Shown here one piece after another: positions 45,735 to 57,186 of a stretch of DNA of 64,000 bases (positions are counted from its first letter, which is position 1; each line of letters starts with the position of its first letter). The notes beneath the pieces were generated by a model. It searched no databases. It was not told the origin of the DNA and saw only the letters and a list, made by a program, of their open reading frames with translations. Origin of the DNA: Hemileia vastatrix. Lineage: Eukaryota > Basidiomycota > Pucciniomycetes > Pucciniales > Zaghouaniaceae. The DNA is taken from positions 19,605,001 to 19,669,000 of the forward strand of contig JASXTE010000015.1 in the NCBI GenBank assembly GCA_030280995.1. The letters run 5' to 3'. The position numbers and the translations under genes were made by a program.

Positions 45735-46478
45735 GTTATTATTTAAGAATGTAAAGTAATGTAAGTAATGCTGACTACAAGGGAGGAAACAAGGCCTTTA
45801 TATAGGCAAGTAAGACCTACTAACACATCACTAAGATGTAGTTACAGGGTAAAAAAGGATATAAAACAAAAAAGATAAGTGTAACAAAGGATAGAGAGTT
45901 GCCATGAAACAAGTTACCAAAACAGAAATAAAACCCTTTGTACCCACTCATTAACTCATTAAACAATGTAATAATAGTAAGTGGGTCCCTAAATTGGTAT
46001 GAAACAGAAGAATGTAATATACTAATTTTTTAAAACAGGTTACAACATTTTTAGAAAAATAATCAGGTTTAAGGGAAACAAAAAATTGTACTTTTTTTCC
46101 ATAAATTATTAACATAAGCCAGTAACTTATTTATAATAGGAAAACTGGGCTGATTTATTTTATTACTTAAAATTTATTAAAATAATTATAAAAATTTATA
46201 TTACATTTTAAATTTATTATATTCTATTCAGTAAAGTAATATAAATTTATGTTGTTTAATTAGATTATTAAAGATAATTATAAAATTAGAAAATATTCTT
46301 TAAACTTAGTATTAAACATGGAAAAGTTGTAGATCTAAGTCCATTGTATTTACTGGGCATTCTAACCTTGCTTGAAGTTGACTAGAGGGGGGCTAAGGAC
46401 AGCAAATGAGGGTTCTTAGTATTTCTTTGGAACTTTAAGGGGTTATTGAATCTTATAAATTATTAAACCTTTGAAGTT

Positions 46479-47286
46479 TTTCAAGGGGTCTTTTATTTCT
46501 AGAAGGGTTTTAATGGCGGTCCAATGGTGGTAACAGTAAAATTTAAGGATTTCAAGGTGTAGAGTATGTTTATATATCTTTTTATTTGTTTTACTCAAAT
46601 ATAAGAGGTAAGAAATTTTATTATTATTATAAATTAATGAGATAGTACTACGTAAATGTAATTACTAAAAACAATAATAGATAGAAATAAGTATTTAAAT
46701 GGAATAAATGTTTGTTAAATGTAAGTAAGTAATGAATGATCAAAAACAACCAAAAGGGAGGCCTTTATATAGGCAAAGGAGAGTCAGAGCACGGTAATAA
46801 AATTCTAAAAACAGTAGTATGAGAGAGAGAAAAAAGAATATTCTAGAAGGAATATTTTCAAAAAATAAAGTTGTTCTAAAAAGAAGGCATCAAAAAAGTT
46901 GTATTTACAGAATATGACAGGAATAAATTAATTTATTTAATATTTAGTGTAAAGGTTAATTCTAACTAAGAAATTTGAATTTTTTTGTATATATATTTAT
47001 TTTTATTTGAATATTAAATTTTTATTATAATTTAAAACTTTATTTTAATATAAATTTTTATTTCTTTTAACCTGTCATTGAGCATGGTGTTAGAAAATAA
47101 GAGTAAAAATATAAGGGACATTTTAATATTTAATTTTAATTATTTATTAACTTTATCATTTTGTAATTAGTTAATTTATGATAGGTAACTTTAATGTAAA
47201 AAAATTATAATTTAAATAATAAGGTGTGGCTTCATCTAGTAAATAATTAATTATTTTACTGGTTCAGTCTAGCAGTCTGGCTGACA
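46479..47286 (-). repeat. Gypsy-2 3' LTR
   Basis: It shares its sequence with 54,326-55,101 over the whole length, for example GGCCTTTATATAGGCAAAGG. Its first plus-strand bases TTTC differ from the TGTC of the 5' copy. Confidence 0.85.
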
Positions 47287-47291
47287 CTCCC

Positions 47292-50200
47292 TCACTCTAA
47301 AAAAAACAATAAAAAAAATTCTATGAATTTTTTTTTATATTTCTTTAGAAGAGTAGGAAGATTATATATCTCATTCCCAGGTATCCAAGAATCATATTCA
47401 GAAGATTTATTCATGAATCTCAATAAGTATTCTGTCCTATTTTCAGAAGTAACTATTCTGTCATTTAGAATCTTATCAATTTCTGCTGTCTCAGTAATTT
47501 CATTAGGGGTCTTTTTTGGTCTTCCCCTCCTTTTAGGAAACAAATCACTATTGGATGTATAAGGTTTCAAAAGAGATATTGGAAAAACAGGATGTTTTCT
47601 GTCATATTGAGAATACAAAATAACTTCAACTGCATTATCACCAACCATTCTTCTGACAACAAATGGACCTAAAAATGGGTCTTTTAATTTGTTGTTACCT
47701 TGTAAATAGAAGTGGACTGTATAAAACAGTACTTCATCACCCTTTTTATAAGTGTATTCTTTATGGGATTTGTCCCATCTCTTCTTCTCATATTCAAGGG
47801 ATTTTTCAATACATTTTTGAGCATGACTTCTGCAAAGTTGTTGCATTTGAAGAAAAGATTTTACACCAGGATGTAAATCCAATTTAGGTATTTGATTATT
47901 GAGAATTTAGGCAGGAGCATTGGGAACATATCCAATCCAGAGCTCAAAAGGCTTTCTCTGAGTAACAGAATAAACAATGCTATTATAAGCAAATTCCAAC
48001 CCAGTAAGTAGGGTAACCCAATCATGAGTAAATCTGTCATTGTCTTTGTACTCGAGGCCAAAGGAACAATACATTCTTATCATGTCCTCTAAAATCTGAA
48101 TCATTCTTTCAGCTAATCCATCAGTTTGGGGGTGATGGGAAGTAGAAAGTTTCAGATCACAGCCACAAACATCCATCAGGGACATCCAAAATTCAGAAGT
48201 AAATTTAGAGTCCCTGTCAGAGATTATGGCTGTAGGAAAACCTGCAGTATTAAACATATGAGACCACCATAAGAAGGCTAATTATTTAGTGGAAACATTC
48301 TTCTTGGTGGGGATAAATTTACACATCTTTGTGAATCTATCCACAATAACCCAACAAGAGTTATAAATGTCTTTTCCAGCCATGGGTAATCCTGTTACAA
48401 AGTCCATGTTTATTATCTGCCATGGTGCATCAGGAGATTCAATATGTTGCATTAATCCAGCTCTTTTACCAGTCAATTTTTTTTTGATTTTTAACAAGAA
48501 TCACAGGATTCAACATATAGTTTGGTGTATTCAGACATATTAACCCACCAAGCAGTGGTTTTAATTCTGATCATTGTTTTTTCAAGATCAAAATGTCCAG
48601 CTAATATGTCATCATGACAAATTTTCAAGATGATCTCTTTCATAGAAGGAGGAATAAAAATAACATTACTCAACTTTCTTCTATAATAGAGGTAGCCTTC
48701 ATTAATTGAAAATTTACCTTTTTCCAAAGCCTTCCGGTATTTTGGTGGAAGGGTTTTAATTAATGCTTGTATTGAAGAATTTTTCAGATCATTTAATATG
48801 GTACATAAATTTTTCAAGTCTGTGTCCTTATCATATGAATCCAGAATAAGCTGTAATAGCTCTTCCTCCATATCAACTACATACATCCCATGAATATGAA
48901 CGATTTTATCCTCAGGATCATATGCAGGATTTGAGTAATCATTTGGTAAATGTAACCTTGATAACATATCCACATTTGAGTGAACAATACCAGCCTTATG
49001 AATTATTGTCATTATCCCTCTATATTCTTGAACAGCCAGTTGCCATCTGAACATATGTCTGTTAGGTGTTTTCAAGTTTAGTAGGGATTTAACTACACTG
49101 TAGTCAGTGACAAGTTCAAATTTCTGGTCATCTAGGTAATAATGTACCTTTTCTAGAGCCCACACTATGGCTAAACATTCAAGCTGAGTGTCACCATATT
49201 TCAATTCACTATTTCTCAAGGTTCTTGAAATATAACAAATTACTACTTCTGATACTTTATCATTCATCACTTGTTTCTGATGGAGGGAAGCACCAAGACC
49301 AATAAAACTGGCATCAGTGTACAAAACAAATGGTTGATTAAAGACAGGTAAAATAATAATTGGTGCTAACATCAAACAATGTTTCATAGTGTCAAAAGCT
49401 CTTTGTCTTTCACTTTTCCAGACAAAAGCAAAATCTTTACTAGTCAGTTGGGTAAGGGGTAATGCTATGACTTGGTAATTTTTAATATACTGTCCTCAGT
49501 ATCCACACATTCCCAAAAAACTCTGGAGCTCTCTAACTGTGGTAGGAGCCTTCACCTGTTGTATGGCTATAACTATGTTTTGGTCAACACATATCTTTAA
49601 CCCTGAGACAACATGACCAAGCACTTTTAAGGAATGAAAACCAATATTGCATTTCTTCAAAGCTAGTGTCATATTTATCTCATCCATATTTTGTAAAAAT
49701 TTACACAGGTGGTTAAGATGGGCCTAAAATTTTTTAGAGAATATAATGATATCATCAATATAGACCATCAGCCATTCTTCAATTATTTCTTGATGGAATG
49801 TGTTATCCATAACTTTTTGAAAAACTGAAGGGGAATTTTTAGGGCCAAATGGCATCCTAATATACTTATAAATACCCATATGAGTAGCAATCATCACAAA
49901 ATTCTGAGACTTCTTCTCAACAGGTACCTGGTGATATCCCTTATTACCATACAAAAAGCTGATATATTTAGCACCTTGTAGGGTAGCATGTATAGAGCTA
50001 ATTATGGGTAAAGGGTAGATATCATCAGCAGTATAAGTGTCCAATGCTCTATAATTACCACATAACCTGGACTTATCTTTCTCATAAGAAATTAGGACAG
50101 GTGAGATAACTCAATGTTTAGGTTTTTCAACTACCTTTTCAATAATATTCATTTTTAAAAGGGTAGAGATATTATCTTCAACATATTTTCTCTTTGTGGG

Positions 50201-53200
50201 AGAAGCTGGATAAGGCTTCTTTTTAAAACTAGGTGGTATCTCTGTCAATGGGCAAGATAATGAAAGCTTCATTTCTTCTTTTACCAATCCTAACTCATGT
50301 GATCCACAAGTAAAGGCCATAGGAAAAGATTTGATCAACTTAATGATGGAATCTTTATCCTCACCAGAGAGTTTTTCTTTAAAAGAAGCATTGTCAATTT
50401 CAGACACAAGGGCAGGCATTTCTTTTGTAGATCTTCCTTTATATTGAACTACAGAATGACATGTGTTCAATCCTGGTGTTAATAGTTTCTTGGGGGAGGA
50501 AATTTTAAATTTTCTCTTCCCATTCATCCCCATTGTGAAGCATTGGTTTGAAGGATCGAATTTTATTCCATATTTGGTTAAAATGTCATTTCCCACAATG
50601 AACCAACTACTCAAGCTATAATTTTTCATGAAAACAAAATTACATATATCTCTTACAAAACCATGGTTATATTTGAAAAGTACTGTGGCTTTGTATTTAC
50701 AAATGGGGGACAAAACAGAGCCATAACCTCTCCTATTCTCAGAAATGATAGGCATAAGTTTTGATTTATAATCTTGGTCCACTGAAGCAAGTGCTTTTTC
50801 AGATACTACACAACCTCCAGCTCTAGAATCCAGAACAACTTCAATGCTGGTTACATTGATCAAGACTGGTGCCTTGAGAGGGGCAATAACAATTGTGCTA
50901 TCCTCAATTTTCCTTATGATATCAGCATCCTCAACTGTAGATAAATCATTATTATCAATATCAATAGTATTTAAATAATGAATATCTTCTTCCAGAATCA
51001 AGATTTCTTGTTGAGATTCATATGAAATATTGCTGGCACAATCACTTGATGTATCATCCAGTGCTATTGTGTCATCAGAATCCTCCTCAGTTTGTTCAAC
51101 AAGATTTATCTTCTTGTCACAAACATGGCCTTTCTGCCAAGGCTTACTGCATTTGAAGCAAGTATTTGTTGCATACTTTTTGGGTGCAACAGGGGCAGAA
51201 GGTTTACCAACGTTTTCCACAGGTTTTTGTTGGTAATTAGAGGTTTTCTCCAATGAAGTTCTAGAAATGAATCTTCTAGCCTCATACTTGTTGTTAATAA
51301 GGATCTCACTACAAGTATTAATGAAAGAAGAAGGTTACCTTGAGAACTCATTCCTAGAAACTATTAAGTCTCTCAGAGACATAGGTAATTTATAGAGGAT
51401 CCTGTCCTTCTATAGCTCAAACTCCATCTCTGGGTCCATTTCCCTTAAGATTTTCACAAGTTTCATCAAGAACTCAATAGGTTTTTCAGTAGAAGAGCTA
51501 TACCTTGTTTCTTCATATTGCCTTTGTTGAGCTAATCTAAACTTGGAACCACCAAATTGTGCTTTAATTAATTTTTTCCAATCTTCCCATGAGTAGTCAT
51601 TTTTATCCAAGAGAACAGATTCATACCATATTAGGGCTACATTGGTAAATAAAGAAATTAATTTTGACACAATTTCCTCATCTGGGAGTTTGTAAGAATT
51701 TTTTAGATTATCAATTCTGCAAATGAACTGTTGCCAATCAGAGGAAGAGTCACCATCAAATGTTGGATACTGGTCAAGTTTTTGAAAATTCTTTTGATTT
51801 GAAGTAGTCTCCTTGTTATAAGCTTGTTTCTGAGTGAGAAGGAGCTGTAACTTCTCCAATTGGGCAGTAATTTTATTGTTTAATCCTTCTGTGGACGATC
51901 TAGGTACATCATCAATTTTTGATGGAAACTCAGTGATATCAACAGGTATTTCTGGAACTAACTTTTCTTTGGATGAACTAGGAATAGGTAAAATTGGGGT
52001 ATCCTGCTCCACAGGCTCTTTCAAAGAAATGTCAGAAATTTTTTGATTATATCACAATGAATTCAATTTCTCCTCAATGGTTGTTAACCTAGTCTTTACT
52101 CTTGGAATACTAGATAAATTCTCATTGATGGTTGCAAAAGATAATTGATTTTTATTTTGTGAAGATGAATAATGGTTACTCAATCTTTCCAGATTCAACT
52201 TATTTCCCTCTAGCTCCTGGCAACAGATGAACACAGTATCTTTTAATTTAGACAAATCATTCTTGATATTTTGCAATAAAGCAACTTTCTTTTCATGAGT
52301 TACTTTTTTATGAAACAAATCATCAGAAACTCTCTGTAACTCACTCCTCAATGCTTGATAACCCTGTTCAGTTAACAAACTATTATATTTCTGAGTCAAT
52401 TTCATGTTGTTCATTATATGATTTTGTTTAGAAATAATATCTCTCAAATATTCATAATTAATGTTGGCTACATCGGGAGTATTTCTCAATAGAGAAACAG
52501 AATAATTTCCAGTTTCTCATAAAACTCAGGATCAAGTGTCCCATAAATAATAGCCATGTCCAGATTTATTATTTAGTTAGCAATTAAAACCAAAGGATTA
52601 GATACATTAGCTTATTGAGCAACTTGTCTACTATTCTCAGCCTCTACTAGTCTCACAGTCTCATCTCCTTTTCCAGAATTACCTGAAGGAACTGAATCAG
52701 TTACAAGAAATGGTACTTGAGATTCAATAGAGGGGCTTACCATGGCTTGGGAAAGACTTGGATGTGGTTGTTCTTTCTCCTTCTTCCTCCTTGGTAGGGA
52801 TGAGGAGGTGTTGGGTTGAACTGATTTGTTCTTGAAGGACCTGCCTGAGGTACTTATTTCTGTTGCTGTTGGGACAGATAATCCCATTGGGTGTTCAGCC
52901 GATCCCACTCCCACTTTGAGACTTACACCTTTTCTTGTTGCTGGGGGGCCAGTTGTGGAAGGGCTTTTGGAGGAGGAGGTTTCTTCTTCACTTGAAGAAA
53001 AGACTCTATGTTTCTTACCTTGTCTTCTAGACAGTCTATTCTTGACCTCAGTTTGAGGTTTTCTGTCCTCAACTCCTTTATGTAAGTGGAGAGATTTTTG
53101 ACCTGCTTATTTAAGGGCATCTTTTTTATCTTGAAGCCTTTGGGAAGCTCTTCTGGGGGGTTGATAGAAGGCTTTTGCTCCTGAGCAGTTGTCTCCACTA

Positions 53201-53358
53201 ATATTTCCATCTCCTGCATTTCTACAACCTGATTGGTCCAGTAATTGATTAATTTGAGCCAGTTTTGTAGTCAAAGGAGAAATTACAGAAGAAGCTTCAT
53301 CATAATCAATCAAATCTAGTTCCTCATCACAGCCAGCAGAAGCACCTTGATCAGTCAT
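47292..53358 (-). pseudogene. Gypsy-2 Gag-Pol pseudogene
   Basis: The minus strand carries the same order of parts as element 1: gag (51,410-53,358, LDQYPTFDGDSSSDWQQF), zinc knuckle and protease (50,111-51,253), RT with YIDD (49,724-50,044), RNase H and H2C2 (48,491-49,387), integrase core (47,907-48,497) and GPF plus chromodomain (47,292-47,882). The protease reads DSRAGG where element 1 has DSGAGG, which would disable it. At least ten stops or frameshifts separate the blocks. It is more diverged from element 1 than the copy at 2,277-6,102 is. Confidence 0.92.
52737..53219 (-). pseudogene. Gypsy-2 alternative-frame ORF
   Basis: In the alternative frame the minus strand encodes LPKGFKIKKMPL, a coiled coil (VKNLSTYIKELRTENLKLR), then a WEWDRLNTQWDYL block, GPSRTNQF and PHPYQGGRRRK, and ends in Pro-Trp-stop. 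Two TAA codons (52,925-52,923 and one near 52,835) interrupt it. Its stop overlaps a main-frame ATG as ATGGTAA (52,743-52,737), as in the two sister elements. The main gag frame is closed here, while this frame keeps its amino acids. Confidence 0.55.
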
Positions 53359-53389
53359 AGCTGCAATTAACCTGAACTGAGAGAAAATA

Positions 53390-54325
53390 AATATTTAATT
53401 AGTTATTATTTTTCCTTGAATTAATAAAAAATAAGGAAAAAAGATATATTATATAAGTAATTATCAGGACCTTGTAATCAACTTGAATAATTAAAATATA
53501 ATGTTTATCAGGACAAAAAATCAACTGAAATAGTAATCACAATTTTTATTTATTTTTAAGTTAATTTTATAACCAGGATTTTAGAATAAATCAACTGAAA
53601 TAATAAAACAATTTAATAATTAGTAATATTTTGATAATTATCAGGACTAGAAGTCAACTAAAAAATAATTTAATTACCAGGACTTATTGTCAACTGAAAT
53701 AATTTAATTACCAGGACTTTATTGTCAACTGAAATAATTCTAATTACCAGGACTTATTGTCAAATGAAATAATTTTAATTACCAGGACTTAATGTCAACT
53801 GAAATAATTTGATATAATTTAATTAATTTATAATATTTTTAAACTTAACTGCCAGTACAATTTGTCAACTGAAACAATAATATAAATATTTAATTATCAG
53901 GACAGAAGTCAACTGAAATAGTTAAAAAAATAATATTATTAATTTAACTTTTATATCACTTCTAGGACTAAGAAAAATATAGTTCTATCTTTTTCAACTA
54001 GGAATTTTTTTTTTGCCAGACACCCCCCCCCCTGTAAAATGAGCAAGTTAATGCCACTTTACAGAGTGCTGAGTAACAAAAGATGTACATGTGCAATAAA
54101 ATGTGTAAAATGACCCACAAATAGATATGACTATTGTCAATATATGAACCTAATTTTTGGAGCGCGGTTTGATTCCCGGTCACAGTAAAAAAGTAATTCA
54201 CGTGGCTGATGACATTTGTCATCTTTGTTTTATACTTGTTCTATTGGAACCTCGTTATCAATGGTCCCTCAGTTTCTGGCTTCAAGATATTGATTTTCTG
54301 TCAACCATTTGGAAAGGGCCTCGAT
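53390..54325 (-). other. Gypsy-2 5' leader with repeat motif array
   Basis: Between about 53,461 and 53,990 the plus strand has roughly eleven copies of a motif CAGGACTTATTGTCAACTGAAA with variations, spaced about 33-45 bases apart. A tRNA T-arm-like sequence (GGTTTGATTCCCGGTCACAG) lies at about 54,166-54,185. Confidence 0.7.
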
Positions 54326-55101
54326 TGTCAAGAGGTCTTTTATGTCTAGAAGTGTTTTAACAGCGGTCCAACAGTGGTAACAGTAGAATTTTATGATTTC
54401 AAGGTGTAGAGTGCATTTTTATATCTTTTTATTTGTTTTACTCAAATATAAGAGGTAAGAAATTTTATTATTATTATAAATTAATGAGATAGTACTACAT
54501 GAATGTAATTACTAAAAACAATAATAGATAGCAATAAGTATCTAAATGGAATAAATGTTTGTTAAATGTAAGTAAGTAATGGATGATCAAAAACAACCAA
54601 AATGGAGGCCTTTATATAGGCAAAGGAGAGTCAGAGCATCGTAATAAAATTCTAAAAACAGTAGTATGAGAGAGAGAAAAAAGAGTATTCTAGAAGGAAT
54701 ATTTTCAAATAATAAAGTTGTTCTAAAAAGAAGGCATCAAAAAAGGTGTACTTACAGAATATGACAGGAATAAATTAATTAATTTAATATTTACTGTAAA
54801 GGTCAATTCTAAACAGGAGATTTGAATTTTTTGAATATTAAATTTTTACTTTAATATAAATTTTTATTTCTTTCAACCTGTCATTGAGGATGGTGTTAGA
54901 AAATAAAAATAAAAATATAAGGGACATTTTAATATTTAATTTTGTTTATTTATTAAATTTACCGTTTTGTAATTAGTTAATTTATTATAGGTAATTTTAA
55001 TGTAAAAAAATTATTATTAAAATAATTAAAATAATAAGGTGTGGATTCATCCATTAAATAATTAATTATTTTACTGGGTAAGTCTAGAAGCCTGGCTGAC
55101 A
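54326..55101 (-). repeat. Gypsy-2 5' LTR
   Basis: This 776-bp LTR runs TGTCAAGAGG to GCCTGGCTGACA and pairs with 46,479-47,286. Confidence 0.88.
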
Positions 55102-55106
55102 AAGTT

Positions 55107-55609
55107 AATGGTTATAAATTAAAAGTCTGAAGGTTTATGAAATTTATTGAAGTTTTTATATGTTATTAAGACTCAATTTTTTTTTCAAGTTTTTATTTTA
55201 TTCTCACAATTATATTAATTTTATCACACTTTATATTTCACTTTAAGTTTTTCAATGAGTTTGTTGACTTCAAAAAATTTCACACTGTCATTTATTTTAT
55301 TATAAATACTGGTTTTGAATCGTTTTTTTTATCATCCAATAGTATAACACAAAATTAAATAAGTCTTTTGTTTTGTTTCTAAAATCTTCTTACTACTTTC
55401 CATTGAAATAAAACTATTATTATTTGCTATTGACAAAAGAAAAAGTAATACATAAATAAAAGTCATATTTTTGGTAATTCCACTCTTCAATGTACAAGTA
55501 AAATAATTTAAAATATTACTCTTAGTTACTTTTAAGATCTACATGGCCATTAATTATTGCCCATATACAATTATTTTTCTACCCCTTTCTACCATAAAAA
55601 TCAACAATT
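55107..55609. other. AT-rich sequence, no gene seen
   Basis: This continues the sequence to the left of 46,474 once element 2 is removed. No ORF or repeat boundary was recognised. Confidence 0.35.
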
Positions 55610-56381
55610 AATATAATTTGTTAATGTAATAAATTATAAGTAATTAGTTAATTCAAACTACTTTTACTAGTATAAAATGTTTTGTAATTTAAACAAGTAA
55701 TTATTTTAATAAAAAAACTAGTTATTAGAATAAAAACATTTATATTTGATTTAATAACTTGTTTAATTTCTTTGTTGACCCAACTATGTGTAAAAAGAGC
55801 ACCCAGTAATTATTGGTTGTAAGGTATAATTTTTATTATTAGGGGGTATCAAATTTAGAAATTTGTAGTTATTTAAAAGGGATATCACAACACAAAAAGA
55901 AATCCTCAAACTTGACATTAATTCTCAGTAAAAAGGTGTTTTGGGGCACAATATGGCATATTTTAAAAAATAACCATGGTTGATTTGGTGGAAAAAAGAG
56001 GTGTTTTGAAATGTAATATTTCTAACTTTGATACCCCCTATTTAGTATATATAAATTAATTACATTATAAGTTTAATTTCTTATAATTATAATTTGGATC
56101 TGTAATTAATTAATTATTAATTTGTAACCATTAAATACATAAAAATGTACCAATCTTTTAAAGAATATAATATTTTTTATGTTTATTTAAATGTATATAC
56201 AATTTATAAAATAACAATATTAATATAACACTTATTTTAATTATACTAAAAATATTTTTATATAATTTTATTTAATGAAATATTTAATTTGTATATATAA
56301 TTTAAATACATTTTATCTCTTATTTATTTTCAATTAATTTAACATACGATTTACTGGACTCTTAGCATAGCCTGGCTGACA
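55610..56381. repeat. Truncated gypsy LTR
   Basis: The right end reads TTTACTGGACTC...GCCTGGCTGACA. The body aligns with the right half of the LTR at 18,513-19,774 (for example the AACTTGTTTAAT and AAAAGAGCACCCA-like blocks). The left half with GTCTAGAAG is missing. A MITE interrupts it at 55,841-56,039. Confidence 0.65.
55841..56039. mobile_element. 199-bp Harbinger-type MITE
   Basis: The ends AGGGGGTATCAAA and TTTGATACCCCCT are inverted copies, flanked by ATT on both sides (55,838-55,840 and 56,040-56,042). The first 12 bases are identical to the ends of the 8.2-kb Harbinger-like element, and the flanking ATT is the same. It has no coding capacity and was presumably moved by that type of transposase. 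Confidence 0.82.
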
Positions 56382-56769
56382 AAAGTAGTAATAATAACAG
56401 AAAAGCACCTTTGAGTTTTATGATTGAGATATAAGCTCTTGTGGTATAACTTTTTGAAGATGATGATGAAAAGAATAAACAACTTGAAAGAAATATAAGG
56501 GACAAAAAGTGCAAGTTTAAGAGATTAGGACAAGTACAATCAAAGAAATACATTCCCTGAATTGAGGTTGAGACAGGTGAGAGAAACTGGAGCACAAAAG
56601 AGCCTTTATATTCACTAGTGATCTTTCTCAATTCAAGTCTACATTAAAAAAGAATTAAAAGCAATAAATTTTATGAATAAAGGATGCAAGAAAAAAGGAT
56701 AGGAACAAAGATAAGATTAATTAAATTGAAGCTTGTTTAACATGTATTTTGAGAAAGGCAAAAAATACA
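56382..56769. other. Repeat-related sequence, no gene seen
   Basis: It contains a block (GAGATATAAGCTC... GATGATGATGAAAA ... CTGAATTGAGGTTGAGAC) that resembles 36,155-36,250. No gene was recognised. Confidence 0.4.
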
Positions 56770-57048
56770 TGTTAAGACCTAAGAAAGTGGACTACTACTA
56801 GCACTGACACTAGCCTTTAAACAGGACTGCCTATGTTGGGGTTTCCAACAGGGAGGGAAAAAATACTGACTATACTAAGTTAGAAGTGAGACTAGAGAGT
56901 ACTGGATTACTATATAAGTTGTCCAATGAGGAGTGCTCCACAGCGCTTGCCCCATATAACCCCCTTATGAAATACCTCCTCTTCCACCTCTCACAATGCA
57001 TAGTGCCTATAGAGCTCCTCCTCCTAACCTCTCAAACAATTCCTAACA
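56770..57048 (-). repeat. Gypsy-3 3' LTR
   Basis: This 279-bp repeat shares TACTGGATTACTATATAAGTT and the GCTCCACAGCRCTTGCCCC block with 63,431-63,745. Confidence 0.8.
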
Positions 57049-57186
57049 TTACCCCCTGCACTCCTTTTCAAACTTCTTCAACTTTATCTTAGAATTTACA
57101 AAATTTTCCGCCAGTTCCTAAGACCTATGTCAAACCCCATAAACTTTCAAATTCCCCAAGTACTGAACTTTTCCCCTGTACACCCT

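Larger units (their letters stand above)
36276..46378. repeat. Older gypsy LTR split by gypsy element 1
   Basis: The left part (36,276-36,595) begins TGTTGGCCGGTTGTCTAGAAG. The right part (45,740 to about 46,373) continues with the LTR-typical AAGGCCTTTATATAGGCAAG and ends near TTTACTGGGCATTCTAACC. Both align with the gypsy LTRs of the window. GAAGT before 36,276 recurs at 46,374-46,378 and may be the target duplication, but the terminal TGACA is missing, so the right border is uncertain. Confidence 0.6.
46479..55101 (-). mobile_element. Ty3/gypsy element 2, decayed
   Basis: LTRs lie at 46,479-47,286 (808 bp) and 54,326-55,101 (776 bp). A perfect 5-bp target duplication AAGTT lies at 46,474-46,478 and 55,102-55,106. 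The interior is a diverged relative of element 1 with many frameshifts and stops. The 3' LTR is preceded by the same purine tract (GAGTGAGGGAG). Confidence 0.93.

Noticed and set aside
53461..53990. Possible CRISPR-like array
   Set aside because: The repeats are degenerate, spacers are AT-rich and uneven, and the array lies in a retrotransposon leader of a eukaryote.
36155..56580. A long target duplication around the whole gypsy cluster (36,155-36,250 against 56,405-56,580)
   Set aside because: The two flanks are only moderately similar and have indels. They look like two old copies of a dispersed repeat rather than a duplication made by the insertion.
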